DNA of 64,000 nt from Paenibacillus sp. MAEPY2 (GTDB lineage: Bacteria; Bacillota; Bacilli; Paenibacillales; Paenibacillaceae): the NCBI RefSeq assembly GCF_000499205.1, contig NZ_AWUK01000021.1:1-64000 (forward strand), in the 5' to 3' direction. Every line of letters begins with the position of its first letter. The stretch's first letter is position 1. Below the pieces are notes generated by a model. That model worked only from the letters and a program-made list of their open reading frames with translations, was not told the origin of the DNA and ran no database searches. A program made the translations under genes and the position numbers. Below, one piece after another: positions 52,816 to 61,484 of the stretch.

Positions 52816-53958
52816 ATGAATATTGTTTCCATTGAACCAACACCCAGTCCCAATACAATGATGCTGCATCTGGATGAACGTCTGGAGGACGGGATTCGCA
52901 GAACATATACACTGGATAACGAACGGTCTGCTCCGGCGTTTATTCGCCAGATGCTACATATTCCCGGAGTAAAAAGTGTATTCCATACGACTGACTTCGT
53001 AGCGCTCGACCGCAAGGGAAATGCGGACTGGTCCGTCATTCTTGGCGAAGTTCAAAGTCGTCTGGGGCAGCAGGGAATTGATCTGGATTGGATTGAATCT
53101 GAAGATGCCTCTGGTGAGCACTTCGGTGAAGCACAGGTATTCGTTCAATTCTTCAGAGGCGTGCCGATGCAAATTCGGGTCAAAGTCGGCGCGAAGGAAG
53201 AACGAATCTCGCTCTCGGATCGGTTCGTCAAAGCGGTGACTGAAGTCGCCAGTGCAACGCTGATCAAGGAACGGAAGCTGAGTGATTATGGCGTTCGCTA
53301 CGGGGAATTGCCTGAAATTGCAAGAGAAGTGGAACAGGAGCTGGAAGCAGCATATCCGCCAGAACGTCTGGAACGAGTGATCCAACAAGCCATTGAACAC
53401 GGCACCAATGCGGAAGAGTTCGTGGAACGTCGCCGCCAGCTGGATGGGGCCGAACTTGAAGAGGCTCTAAATAGTGAGGACTGGAATGTACGTTATGCTG
53501 CATTTGATGGTATGGAGCCTACAGCAGAACGTCTGCCACTTGTAGCCCATGCACTCCATGACAGTAAAATGCAGATACGCCGACTGGCTGTCGTATATCT
53601 CGGTGACATCCGTACACCGGAAGCGATGGAACTGCTGTACGAAGCTCTACAGGATAGTTCGCCTGCTGTACGCCGGACTGCCGGAGATACCCTCTCCGAC
53701 ATCGGTGATCCCGCAGCAACGGCAGCCATGACAGCTACGTTATCCGATAAAAGCAAGCTTGTACGCTGGCGTGCGGCCCGCTTCCTGTACGAAGTGGGGA
53801 CCGAGGAAGCAGAGCAAGCTCTGCGGAAGGCAGCAGATGACCCTGAGTTTGAAGTTAGCCTGCAAGCCAAAATGGCATTGGAACGGATCGAATCCGGGGA
53901 ACAGGCAGCCGGAACTGTATGGCAGCAGATGGCCGGGCGTAACAAAACGTCGGAATAG
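52816..53958 (+). CDS. cvfC: Conserved virulence factor C family protein (CvfC/YpgR)
   Basis: A 380-residue protein with three parts. The N-terminal Nfu_N-like scaffold domain (1-90, VSIEPTPSPNTMMLHLDE, GVKSVFHTTDFVALDR) is followed by a mixed middle region (about 100-215). The C-terminal HEAT repeats (about 215-365) have DSKMQIRRLAVVYLGDIRTPEA and similar units. This fits the CvfC/YpgR family, in which the staphylococcal member affects virulence gene expression; the mechanism is not settled. AGGAGG precedes the ATG. Confidence 0.85.
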   Translation: MNIVSIEPTPSPNTMMLHLDERLEDGIRRTYTLDNERSAPAFIRQMLHIPGVKSVFHTTDFVALDRKGNADWSVILGEVQSRLGQQGIDLDWIESEDASGEHFGEAQVFVQFFRGVPMQIRVKVGAKEERISLSDRFVKAVTEVASATLIKERKLSDYGVRYGELPEIAREVEQELEAAYPPERLERVIQQAIEHGTNAEEFVERRRQLDGAELEEALNSEDWNVRYAAFDGMEPTAERLPLVAHALHDSKMQIRRLAVVYLGDIRTPEAMELLYEALQDSSPAVRRTAGDTLSDIGDPAATAAMTATLSDKSKLVRWRAARFLYEVGTEEAEQALRKAADDPEFEVSLQAKMALERIESGEQAAGTVWQQMAGRNKTSE

Positions 53959-53987
53959 TCCTTTGGATTCATATCCAACAATTGTTA

Positions 53988-54016
53988 TTGCACTGGAATA
54001 CCATGGGGGTTATACT
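53988..54016 (+). promoter_or_regulatory. Promoter of the lysine riboswitch transcript
   Basis: TTGCAC (53988-53993), 17 bases, TATACT (54011-54016). Transcription would start near 54023, about 65 bases before the riboswitch. Confidence 0.65.
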
Positions 54017-54087
54017 AATTGTCTGTTTACCAAACAGAACATGGAGCGTTACGTTCTGTGATTTATCAACTTCATAGACAATAGATA

Positions 54088-54275
54088 CACCTCATCATGA
54101 TGATGAGGTAGAGGTCGCGGGTGCGATCAGTACGCTGAAGGAGGCGCTAAGGAGCCGCTTATGAATTCAGCCGAAAGGTGCACCCGCCGAAGCCCGCAGG
54201 ACGTTCCTTACGTTGTCCAGCGCGGCTGGGGCTGTTGCCGAAAGGTGCAGAACTGTCACAGATGAATGATACCTT
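54088..54275 (+). ncRNA. Lysine riboswitch (L box)
   Basis: The core elements of the L box are readable in order: GAGGTAGAGG, then CGCGGGTGCGATCAGTACGC, GCCGAAAGGTGCACCCGCCGA, GCTGGGGCTGTTGCCGAAAG and ACTGTCACAG. Each matches the known lysine aptamer's conserved loops and junction. An extra palindrome CCTCATCA/TGATGAGG is at its 5' end. A terminator and a permease gene follow, so lysine binding should stop transcription of the transporter. The exact edges are approximate. Confidence 0.9.
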
Positions 54276-54346
54276 TCTCGGAGGGTATGATTTCTTCTGT
54301 GTTGAGCTATCTTAAACATTCGGGACGAGGTGCGGACAATTGATAT

Positions 54347-54380
54347 AAAGACCGCAGGCTAATGCCTGCGGTCTTTTGTG
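54347..54380 (+). terminator. Riboswitch-controlled terminator
   Basis: Perfect 13-pair stem AAAGACCGCAGGC/GCCTGCGGTCTTT with a TAAT loop and TTTT after it, 56 bases before the permease ATG. Confidence 0.85.
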
Positions 54381-54432
54381 TTATTTGCCATTGTTCTGAA
54401 CCCATTAGTACACTGAAAGAAGGAGTGTTTCC

Positions 54433-55899
54433 ATGCAAGATCGCAACAACCAAACCACAACAGGGCCCACCCTGAAAAAAGGACTACGCGCACGGCATAT
54501 GACTATGATTGCACTCGGTGGCTCCATTGGTACAGGGTTGTTCCTCGCAAGTGGAACAGCCATAGCCAATGCAGGTCCCGGCGGTGCACTGATTGCTTAC
54601 GCTGCCGTCGGCATTATGGTTTTCTTTCTAATGACCAGTCTCGGAGAACTGGCTACCTTCATGCCTGACTCCGGTTCATTCAATACGTATGCGGCCCGCT
54701 TTGTCGATCCCGCCCTTGGGTTCGCCATGGGCTGGAACTTCTGGTACAACTGGGCAGTCACCATTGCGGCAGAGCTCGCTGCGGCAACCGTACTCATCAA
54801 ATACTGGTTCCCTGACAGTTCATCCATGCTGTGGAGTCTGTTGTTTCTCGTATTAATCTTTGCCCTGAATGTGTTGTCCGTCAAAGGATATGGAGAGTCG
54901 GAATACTGGTTCGCCATTATCAAAGTCGCTACCGTCATCATCTTCCTTACCGTTGGGGTGCTCATGATCTTCGGCATTATAGGCGGAGAAGCGGTTGGAT
55001 TCAGCAATTTCACAGTAGGTGACGCACCATTCCATGGCGGATTCTTCGCGGTTCTCGGTGTATTTATGGCCGCCGGGTTCTCTTTCCAGGGAACGGAGCT
55101 CATTGGCGTCGCAGCCGGTGAAAGCGAAAATCCGCGTAAAAATGTCCCTCGTGCTATTCGGCAAGTGTTCTGGCGCATTTTGATCTTCTACATTCTGGCG
55201 ATTACTGTCATCAGTCTGATCATTCCTTACACACATCCGGATCTGCTCAAAGGTGATCTGAACAATATCGGAGTCAGTCCGTTTACCCTTGTCTTTGAAA
55301 AGGCAGGCCTGGCCATTGCTGCTTCTGTCATGAATGCCGTTATTCTGACCTCTGTACTGTCAGCCGGGAATTCGGGCATGTATGCTTCAAGTCGTGTCCT
55401 GTATGCTCTTGCTCGAGATGGCAAAGCACCTCGCTTTCTCGGTCGGCTGAACAAAAAGGGCATTCCAATGAATGCCCTGCTCTTGACTACAGCAGTGGGT
55501 ATGCTTGCTTTTCTAGCCTCCCTTTTCGGTGATGGCATTGTATACACCTGGCTGCTTAATGCATCCGGTATGTGTGGCTTTATCACCTGGCTTGGCATTG
55601 CCATCAGCCATTATCGCTTCCGCCGTGCTTATGTGGCTCAGGGACGGGATTTGAACGATCTGCCCTACCGTGCACGCTGGTTCCCATTTGGGCCAATCTT
55701 TGCTTTTGTATTATGTATCATCGTCATTGTTGGACAGAACTATCAGGCGTTCACGGGCGATCAGATCGATTGGAGCGGAGCCCTCGTCGCTTACTTGAGC
55801 GTTCCATTGTTCTTGGTATTATGGCTGGGTTATAAATTTGTTAAGAAAACAAAAGTCGTACCGCTACAGGATTGCGATTTTACTCCATCTTCAGAATGA
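54433..55899 (+). CDS. lysP: Lysine-specific amino acid permease
   Basis: A 488-residue APC-family permease with 12 membrane segments. The family start MTMIALGGSIGTGLFLASG is seen, as are GELATFMPDSGSFNTYA and FSFQGTELIGVAAGESENP. It resembles LysP; the lysine riboswitch upstream supports lysine as the substrate. It would import lysine with protons. AGAAGGAG precedes the ATG. Confidence 0.88.
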   Translation: MQDRNNQTTTGPTLKKGLRARHMTMIALGGSIGTGLFLASGTAIANAGPGGALIAYAAVGIMVFFLMTSLGELATFMPDSGSFNTYAARFVDPALGFAMGWNFWYNWAVTIAAELAAATVLIKYWFPDSSSMLWSLLFLVLIFALNVLSVKGYGESEYWFAIIKVATVIIFLTVGVLMIFGIIGGEAVGFSNFTVGDAPFHGGFFAVLGVFMAAGFSFQGTELIGVAAGESENPRKNVPRAIRQVFWRILIFYILAITVISLIIPYTHPDLLKGDLNNIGVSPFTLVFEKAGLAIAASVMNAVILTSVLSAGNSGMYASSRVLYALARDGKAPRFLGRLNKKGIPMNALLLTTAVGMLAFLASLFGDGIVYTWLLNASGMCGFITWLGIAISHYRFRRAYVAQGRDLNDLPYRARWFPFGPIFAFVLCIIVIVGQNYQAFTGDQIDWSGALVAYLSVPLFLVLWLGYKFVKKTKVVPLQDCDFTPSSE

Positions 55900-55948
55900 T
55901 TATACCCAAATAATGATATTGATCAGCATTGGGTTACTCCATTTAAAT

Positions 55949-55997
55949 CAAACAGGCAGCCTTCCTTCTTTCTACGAAAGAAAAGGCTGCCTGTTTG
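55949..55997 (+). terminator. Terminator of lysP
   Basis: Fifteen-pair stem CAAACAGGCAGCCTT/AAGGCTGCCTGTTTG around a Pu/Py-rich loop that can itself pair (TTCTTTC/GAAAGAA). It has no strong T run. Confidence 0.7.
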
Positions 55998-56077
55998 ATT
56001 TGTCCAGGTTTTGTATATGTCCCTATGTTTACAATAGAACAGTTAATCTATTTTTGGACAAAAGGGGTACACGTACA

Positions 56078-56722
56078 ATGAAATTCTTTTTTTTCATGCT
56101 TGTTGTTATGGGGATCTTACTTCTTTTCTTGCCTCTTCTGCAGGAAAAGTATTTTGACTGGCAGCAAGCCGAAGTTATGGATGAGCTGAAACAGCTACAA
56201 CTCGACCTAACTAAAATCAATGATTCTTTTGAACAAGCCAGACAGGATCCTGCCTCAATCGATGATGATAGCGAAGACAAAGAACAAGAAGGTTATCCCC
56301 ATGCACTGGGGGTTATTACAATTGATGAGATTGATGTGCAGCTGCCCATTCTGGAGGATGCAACCGAAAGCAATATGAAGGTTGCAGCAACGCATCTTGT
56401 GGAGACGGCCCGCATCGGGACTGAAGGAAATGCAGCGATAGCCGCCCATCGCGCTCACAAAAAAGGACGCCTGTTCAACCGAATGGGAGAATTGGAGATT
56501 GGTGATTGGATTAAGGTCACTCTGGCAGATCAGACCCATATCCAATACAAAGTGGATCAGATATCCGTTGTGGAGCCTACGGACTTGTCCGTACTTGAGG
56601 ACCCGCATCTGGGACAGGTGCTCACCTTGATTACCTGTGATCCATTAGTAAATCCAACACATCGGCTGATTATAAGAGCGGTCCAAGTGACTTCAGAGGT
56701 TGCTCAGCGTGACCTGCCTTAA
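56078..56722 (+). CDS. Class D sortase
   Basis: A 214-residue sortase. A membrane anchor (about 3-20) precedes a helical spacer and the sortase barrel (about 75-214). The active-site residues are visible: His in AAHRAHKKGRLF, Cys in LTLITCDPL and Arg in HRLIIRA. This compact form with TLITC is typical of class D. It faces, convergently, an LPXTG adhesin gene 130 bases away, its probable substrate. AAAGGGG precedes ATG 56078; the frame upstream (from 55838) is not used. Confidence 0.88.
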   Translation: MKFFFFMLVVMGILLLFLPLLQEKYFDWQQAEVMDELKQLQLDLTKINDSFEQARQDPASIDDDSEDKEQEGYPHALGVITIDEIDVQLPILEDATESNMKVAATHLVETARIGTEGNAAIAAHRAHKKGRLFNRMGELEIGDWIKVTLADQTHIQYKVDQISVVEPTDLSVLEDPHLGQVLTLITCDPLVNPTHRLIIRAVQVTSEVAQRDLP

Positions 56723-56746
56723 ACATGAACATGCTGTAAAAAAACC

Positions 56747-56812
56747 AAAAACACCCCTGGCATGCGCGCGGTGATTCTGAATCTCCGAAGCGCTTATGCT
56801 GGGGGTATTTTG
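56747..56812. terminator. Terminator between sortase and adhesin genes
   Basis: A long imperfect hairpin: the outer stem is CCCCTGGCAT/ATGCTGGGGG on the plus strand with two G-T pairs, followed by TATTTTGTT. An A run on the other side suggests use in both directions. Confidence 0.65.
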
Positions 56813-56852
56813 TTGTAGCTGTTAAGAAATATCCGAGGTTACATGTTCCCGT

Positions 56853-59800
56853 CTACGGATTCATTTGTTGTCTTCGACGGAAATACAAATATCCCATACT
56901 GCCAAGAATAATCATAAGAGTCCCTACAAGAGTGTATCCCCATGTTCTCTCTTCTCCTGTTTTAGGCAGCATGCCTAGGAAAGAACCGTCCTTCCCTTCC
57001 TCTGCTCCTGCAACATTCGTATCTACAGGGGAGGATGTATGATCCGCTCCTGGGCTGGTAGCATCACCAGCATTGCCAACAGCTGAAGGCTCCTCTTCGT
57101 CAACAACAGTCGAATCTCCTGGCTTGGAAGGGGACTCTCCCCTATCCGGATCCGTCCCCTGGTCGGTTCCATCCTCTGGTTCTGAAGTTTCAGGTGTTAC
57201 CACCGTGCCTGGAACCGTTGTGTCCGGAGTTGATGGATCTGGCGTTGATGTCCCAGGATTCGGTGTTCCTATACTTGGCGTTCCCGGATTATAAGGCTCA
57301 TTTGGCCCGCCCGGTACCGGAATGGCGTTATTCGTTTTTTCCACCACTACAGTTTCCGTCTGTTTATTTGTAATCTCAAATTCAACTGGCGTTTGGTCCA
57401 ATCTATACCCTGCTGGTGCTTTTATTTCAACCAGTTGATATTTATTGGGTTCCAAATCTTTCAGAACAAGCTCACCATTGGAATTGGTAGTCAGTTTGGC
57501 TTCATCAATGCCTGTAACCACTTTGAATTCCCAAACACCGTTGGCATCCATCAGAGCACTTTGAGCACGCAATTCAAAAACGGCTCCTTGCAGATGTTGC
57601 GATTTGCCTGAATTATATTTAATCAACTGAACAGAACGGTCATTTTCTTTATTTTCAATCGTTAATAGAGTTACTGGTTTGGTAATCGGTACAGCCGTTT
57701 CAGGTTGTTCAATAACGAAACCTTCTGCCTTGGTCTCTACCAATGTATAGGGGCCATACGGCAAGCTGTCAAACTCAATCACTCCGTTAAGATCCGTCAC
57801 TTTTTTGGCAATCACATCCGCGTTACTGTCACGCAGTTCAAATTCAATTCCGCTTAATACGGACTGATCCTTGGCATTCACTTTTGTAACGACCAGCTTG
57901 CCACCCGAGCCCTGCACATTCGTATGAGATAGGGTGAGTATCTGGGTTTGATTCGCTGCAATTGTAAACGGAACTGGTGTTGCATCCAATTGATAGTACG
58001 CAGGCGCTTCCGTTTCTATCAATTCATAGTCCCCTGGTTCGAGATTTCCTTTGGCGATCCTTCCATCATCACCTGTCGTTAACTCCGCAATTTTATCTCG
58101 GGACAGACCATTCTTCAAATACAATTCAAATGTTGCACCTTTCAAAGTCTTCGATGAATCCACAGAGTCCACTTTCGTTAATTCGAAGCCCTGTCGAATT
58201 TTTTCATTTTTAATTTCAAAGCGTTGATCAGGGTCTTTGAAATCAATGGTTTTCCCTGTGGAAGCTCCATACTCTAGATCAATTAAATAGCCATTCGGTG
58301 CTGATACTTCCTTTAACTTGTATGGCAGACCATTGGTTTGATCGTTAAATCTGTATTTTCTGGAGGTCTCGACCTCTCCATTGACATCTGTTGGTTTCAA
58401 CGTTTCCAGAAGCGTCGTTCCGGACGCATTATAGATAGCGAATATCGCTCCCTCAAGCGGAAGACCTGTATCATCTACTTTATAGATCTTCATTTTACCG
58501 ACACCTGTAGATGCCCCTCCGCCTGCTCCAGCCATGGAAACTCGAATGCCTGTCTGATGATCTGACCCCGTTACCGACGAAGACTGGCCTGCGAATTCAA
58601 CTTTATTTCCTATTCTTTCCCCGCTATCGGCATTAATAAAGGATTGATACTCCAATATAAAAGCGGTCTTCATATCATTCTTAAAGGTAAAAATAAATGT
58701 ATTGCCTTCCACAATCAGTTCATACTCACCAGCATCAACCAAACCAGCCTTGGTAGACACATTCCCTGAGTTGTTCGCAGGCAGATCGGTCATATATAGC
58801 TTTAACGTATCTGCAAGCAAAATCTGATTATCTGATAGCGTATCCGTTAATACGGAACCTGCGGCTATATAAGATTGGCTTGGGTTGATATTTACAGTCC
58901 AGGAAGCTTTATCACTTGAACCTAGTTGCTGTCCTGTTTTGTGTACGTAGACGCCACCGTGTTCAGGTATGACCGACACTGACTTTTCAAAACGTACCGC
59001 TCCCCCCTCACCATCCGTCAAGACAGCATGATTGGAATACGTACCCTCTACTGCAAAATTCCCATCCAAACTGGTTTTATACACAACCCGATAGGCAGCC
59101 TTTCCAATGTTTCCGAGGTTTAATGCAAAGCCTTTACCGTCCGCGTTCAATTGGAATTGCCCAGGTAACAGTGCAACTTCGTCACCAATGGCAATGACAT
59201 TATTCGCTCCCGCTAGTGTAAGCTTATTTACTTTCAAAGAGCCATCTACATAAGATTGATTACCTGTGTACGCATCCTTAAGAATAGCGTTCTGGATATC
59301 ATATAAATTATAATTCACATCAATCGTCCAGGTAATCGTCTTGTCCTTCGCGCTGTACTCGCCCTTCTTGTTGCCGTTCTGTATCGTATAATCTTGCGGT
59401 TTGACTACAGCCGATTTGGTAATCGAAGCTTGTGGTACATTCGACTCCTTCCAATTCAAAGTAGCCTGGTTACGATATTCATTGTTGGTTGGCATACCTG
59501 CCGTTGGATCAAAGCTGGTCTTATAAGTGATCACATGCTCTTTATTGATCATACCGTCAGCCTTCAATTGAATAGAGAACCCTTCTTCAAAGTTCATATC
59601 ATTTGGATCAGCTACTGGCTCAAGTTCAAACTGATCCCTTTGATCCCCACTAATTTGAAGACTGCCCGGAATGAGCTTCATATGTCTTCCAGCGTAATTG
59701 TCCGTAATGACGATATCCGTCATCTCCTTCAAATCACGGTTCAGAACAATCTTCCACTCGATCTCCTTGGTATTAAAATTTTCACTTTGAACACTTTTCG

Positions 59801-61307
59801 CAAAAATGATTTCCTGAATGTCCTTTTTGCCTTCTTTTTCTGTACCGTCATACATATTGACCGTATTCGTTACCGTAGCATCTGTATAGACACGATTTAT
59901 CGTTTTGGTTTGATATTCAATTTCATAAGCCTTGGTGATGTCATTTTTAAATTGTAATTTAAAGCCATCATCAAAGCCTGTGCTCACTCCTGTGAGTGTA
60001 TATTCATTGGAATTCACTAAAGTAGTACCCACTGGCTTGCCATCACTGTCGATGTCTACTTGATGTACTTTTACCGAACCATCAACCAACTCATGTTTCG
60101 TTGTGTCAAAATGATCTTCAATCCATGCGTTCGCCTGCGTAATCTCTTGTTGATTGTAATTGTATTGCACTTTCCATGTGATCGTCTGGGTCACTGGATT
60201 GTATGCACTCTCTTGTCCGGATTTTTTCAAAGGCTCATTAAAACTCACCCTCACGCTACCGATGTCAGTTTCATCTTGTTCGCTCTGATCACCTGTAAGA
60301 ACCACCTTATTTTCATACAAAACGTTCGTAAAAGGTGCAGTTGTTGGTGCTTTGATACTCGTTGTATACTTCACGCGGTATGCCTTATCGATATTCCCCA
60401 AAGCGATCGGAAACTGAGTTTCTGTTCTAACTGTACTTCCTTCTTTGACAGATCCGTCTAGTTGAATATGCAATTCACGAATCTCAATATTCCCCTTAAG
60501 TGGACCTGCCGCGAGCGTATCATTCAGAACGGCATTGTTAATGCCCTTCTCTCCCTGGTTGAAATCGACAGTCCATTCAATCTCATCCGAGTTGAAATTG
60601 TTCTTATTTGCGATCCCCGATTTCGTGAGTTTATCTATAGCTGTATTCTGAAAATGCACATTAATGATGCCTTGTCCAACGGAACTAAAGTCTATTGGCT
60701 GTTTCAAGCCGCCATCCATCTTGCTCTCATCGAACTTGATCCAAACGTAGAAATTCCCCTCCAGCTTCTCACCTACGATACGGTCATTAAACGTAAACGT
60801 GATCTCTCCATCCGGATTGACGACATATTCCCCAACTCCACCATCCAAATTCCCTTTTAGTTGCGATCCAATTTTGAATTTGTCTGGTAAACGAAAAGTA
60901 AAAGTGGAACCATCACTATAAGCATGGGCATCGTTTGGAAGCCCCCATGTGAAGACCACAGCCACCTCATCCTTAACGCTAGGTCGTATATCTTCGATAC
61001 GCTCCCCTTTTATATTCATATTTCCATTTCCATCGTACTCCGGTATTTGATTATACATTTGAACACTTGTAATTAAATTTTCCTTTATGACTTCCGCAGA
61101 TTCATTAGACTCGGGAGAATCCATTGACACTCCATTATCACCATTCCCCGCGACAGGCTCAACAGAACCTTCTTCTGATGCTGTATCCATAGTTACAATT
61201 GCTGTCATATCATCCTGAGCATGCATGGTTGGTGTAAACATCCATCCTTGCATCATTTGCGTGATCAGCAACAAAGCTATGATCACCATGCTCACTTTTT
61301 TGTTCAT
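56853..61307 (-). CDS. LPXTG-anchored collagen-binding-type adhesin with SpaA repeats
   Basis: A 1484-residue surface protein. The signal peptide (about 1-30) is followed by an adhesin head and tandem collagen-binding-like modules (about 75-940). Each has a strand motif such as EIEWTVDFNQ, TITWKVQYNY, EIEWKIVLNR, TITWTIDVNY or ASWTVNINP. Four SpaA/Cna-B-like repeats follow (about 965-1330; KMKIYKVDD, FELTKVDS, KLVVTKVNA and VQLIKYNS openings). Each repeat ends with an E-x-x-A-P/E-G-Y/F-type strand, so internal isopeptide bonds are likely. The tail is Pro/Thr-rich, then LPKTG (about 1447), a hydrophobic span and RRRQQ. ATG 61307 follows GAGGAGG; the frame is open to 61415. Confidence 0.9.
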   Translation of the reverse strand: MNKKVSMVIIALLLITQMMQGWMFTPTMHAQDDMTAIVTMDTASEEGSVEPVAGNGDNGVSMDSPESNESAEVIKENLITSVQMYNQIPEYDGNGNMNIKGERIEDIRPSVKDEVAVVFTWGLPNDAHAYSDGSTFTFRLPDKFKIGSQLKGNLDGGVGEYVVNPDGEITFTFNDRIVGEKLEGNFYVWIKFDESKMDGGLKQPIDFSSVGQGIINVHFQNTAIDKLTKSGIANKNNFNSDEIEWTVDFNQGEKGINNAVLNDTLAAGPLKGNIEIRELHIQLDGSVKEGSTVRTETQFPIALGNIDKAYRVKYTTSIKAPTTAPFTNVLYENKVVLTGDQSEQDETDIGSVRVSFNEPLKKSGQESAYNPVTQTITWKVQYNYNQQEITQANAWIEDHFDTTKHELVDGSVKVHQVDIDSDGKPVGTTLVNSNEYTLTGVSTGFDDGFKLQFKNDITKAYEIEYQTKTINRVYTDATVTNTVNMYDGTEKEGKKDIQEIIFAKSVQSENFNTKEIEWKIVLNRDLKEMTDIVITDNYAGRHMKLIPGSLQISGDQRDQFELEPVADPNDMNFEEGFSIQLKADGMINKEHVITYKTSFDPTAGMPTNNEYRNQATLNWKESNVPQASITKSAVVKPQDYTIQNGNKKGEYSAKDKTITWTIDVNYNLYDIQNAILKDAYTGNQSYVDGSLKVNKLTLAGANNVIAIGDEVALLPGQFQLNADGKGFALNLGNIGKAAYRVVYKTSLDGNFAVEGTYSNHAVLTDGEGGAVRFEKSVSVIPEHGGVYVHKTGQQLGSSDKASWTVNINPSQSYIAAGSVLTDTLSDNQILLADTLKLYMTDLPANNSGNVSTKAGLVDAGEYELIVEGNTFIFTFKNDMKTAFILEYQSFINADSGERIGNKVEFAGQSSSVTGSDHQTGIRVSMAGAGGGASTGVGKMKIYKVDDTGLPLEGAIFAIYNASGTTLLETLKPTDVNGEVETSRKYRFNDQTNGLPYKLKEVSAPNGYLIDLEYGASTGKTIDFKDPDQRFEIKNEKIRQGFELTKVDSVDSSKTLKGATFELYLKNGLSRDKIAELTTGDDGRIAKGNLEPGDYELIETEAPAYYQLDATPVPFTIAANQTQILTLSHTNVQGSGGKLVVTKVNAKDQSVLSGIEFELRDSNADVIAKKVTDLNGVIEFDSLPYGPYTLVETKAEGFVIEQPETAVPITKPVTLLTIENKENDRSVQLIKYNSGKSQHLQGAVFELRAQSALMDANGVWEFKVVTGIDEAKLTTNSNGELVLKDLEPNKYQLVEIKAPAGYRLDQTPVEFEITNKQTETVVVEKTNNAIPVPGGPNEPYNPGTPSIGTPNPGTSTPDPSTPDTTVPGTVVTPETSEPEDGTDQGTDPDRGESPSKPGDSTVVDEEEPSAVGNAGDATSPGADHTSSPVDTNVAGAEEGKDGSFLGMLPKTGEERTWGYTLVGTLMIILGSMGYLYFRRRQQMNP

Positions 61308-61333
61308 TTTTTGCAATTCCTCCTCTTGCATAA

Positions 61334-61351
61334 TGTTGGCATACACCAACA
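61334..61351 (-). promoter_or_regulatory. Hairpin upstream of the adhesin ribosome binding site
   Basis: Minus strand TGTTGG and CCAACA with a six-base loop, about ten bases before AGAGGAGG. It may affect translation of the adhesin; no clear -10/-35 pair could be read upstream. Confidence 0.35.
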
Positions 61352-61413
61352 AAAAGAATAACAAAGAGACATATACAAAAAATAGACAACGCCCTAATCG
61401 ACGTTCTTCTAAC

Positions 61414-61441
61414 ACAAAAAAGAACGCTTCTCAACGAAGCG
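61414..61441 (-). terminator. Terminator of the transglutaminase-like gene
   Basis: Minus strand stem CGCTTC/GAAGCG with a five-base loop, followed by TTCTTTTTT. Confidence 0.75.
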
Positions 61442-61484
61442 CCCCTGTCTTAAAACACATATAAATTCATCATTCCAGCTGCTG

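Noticed and set aside
59394..60860. Plus-strand frames of 130-190 residues opposite the adhesin gene
   Set aside because: They are antisense to a clear LPXTG protein with repeats; no ribosome binding sites were seen.
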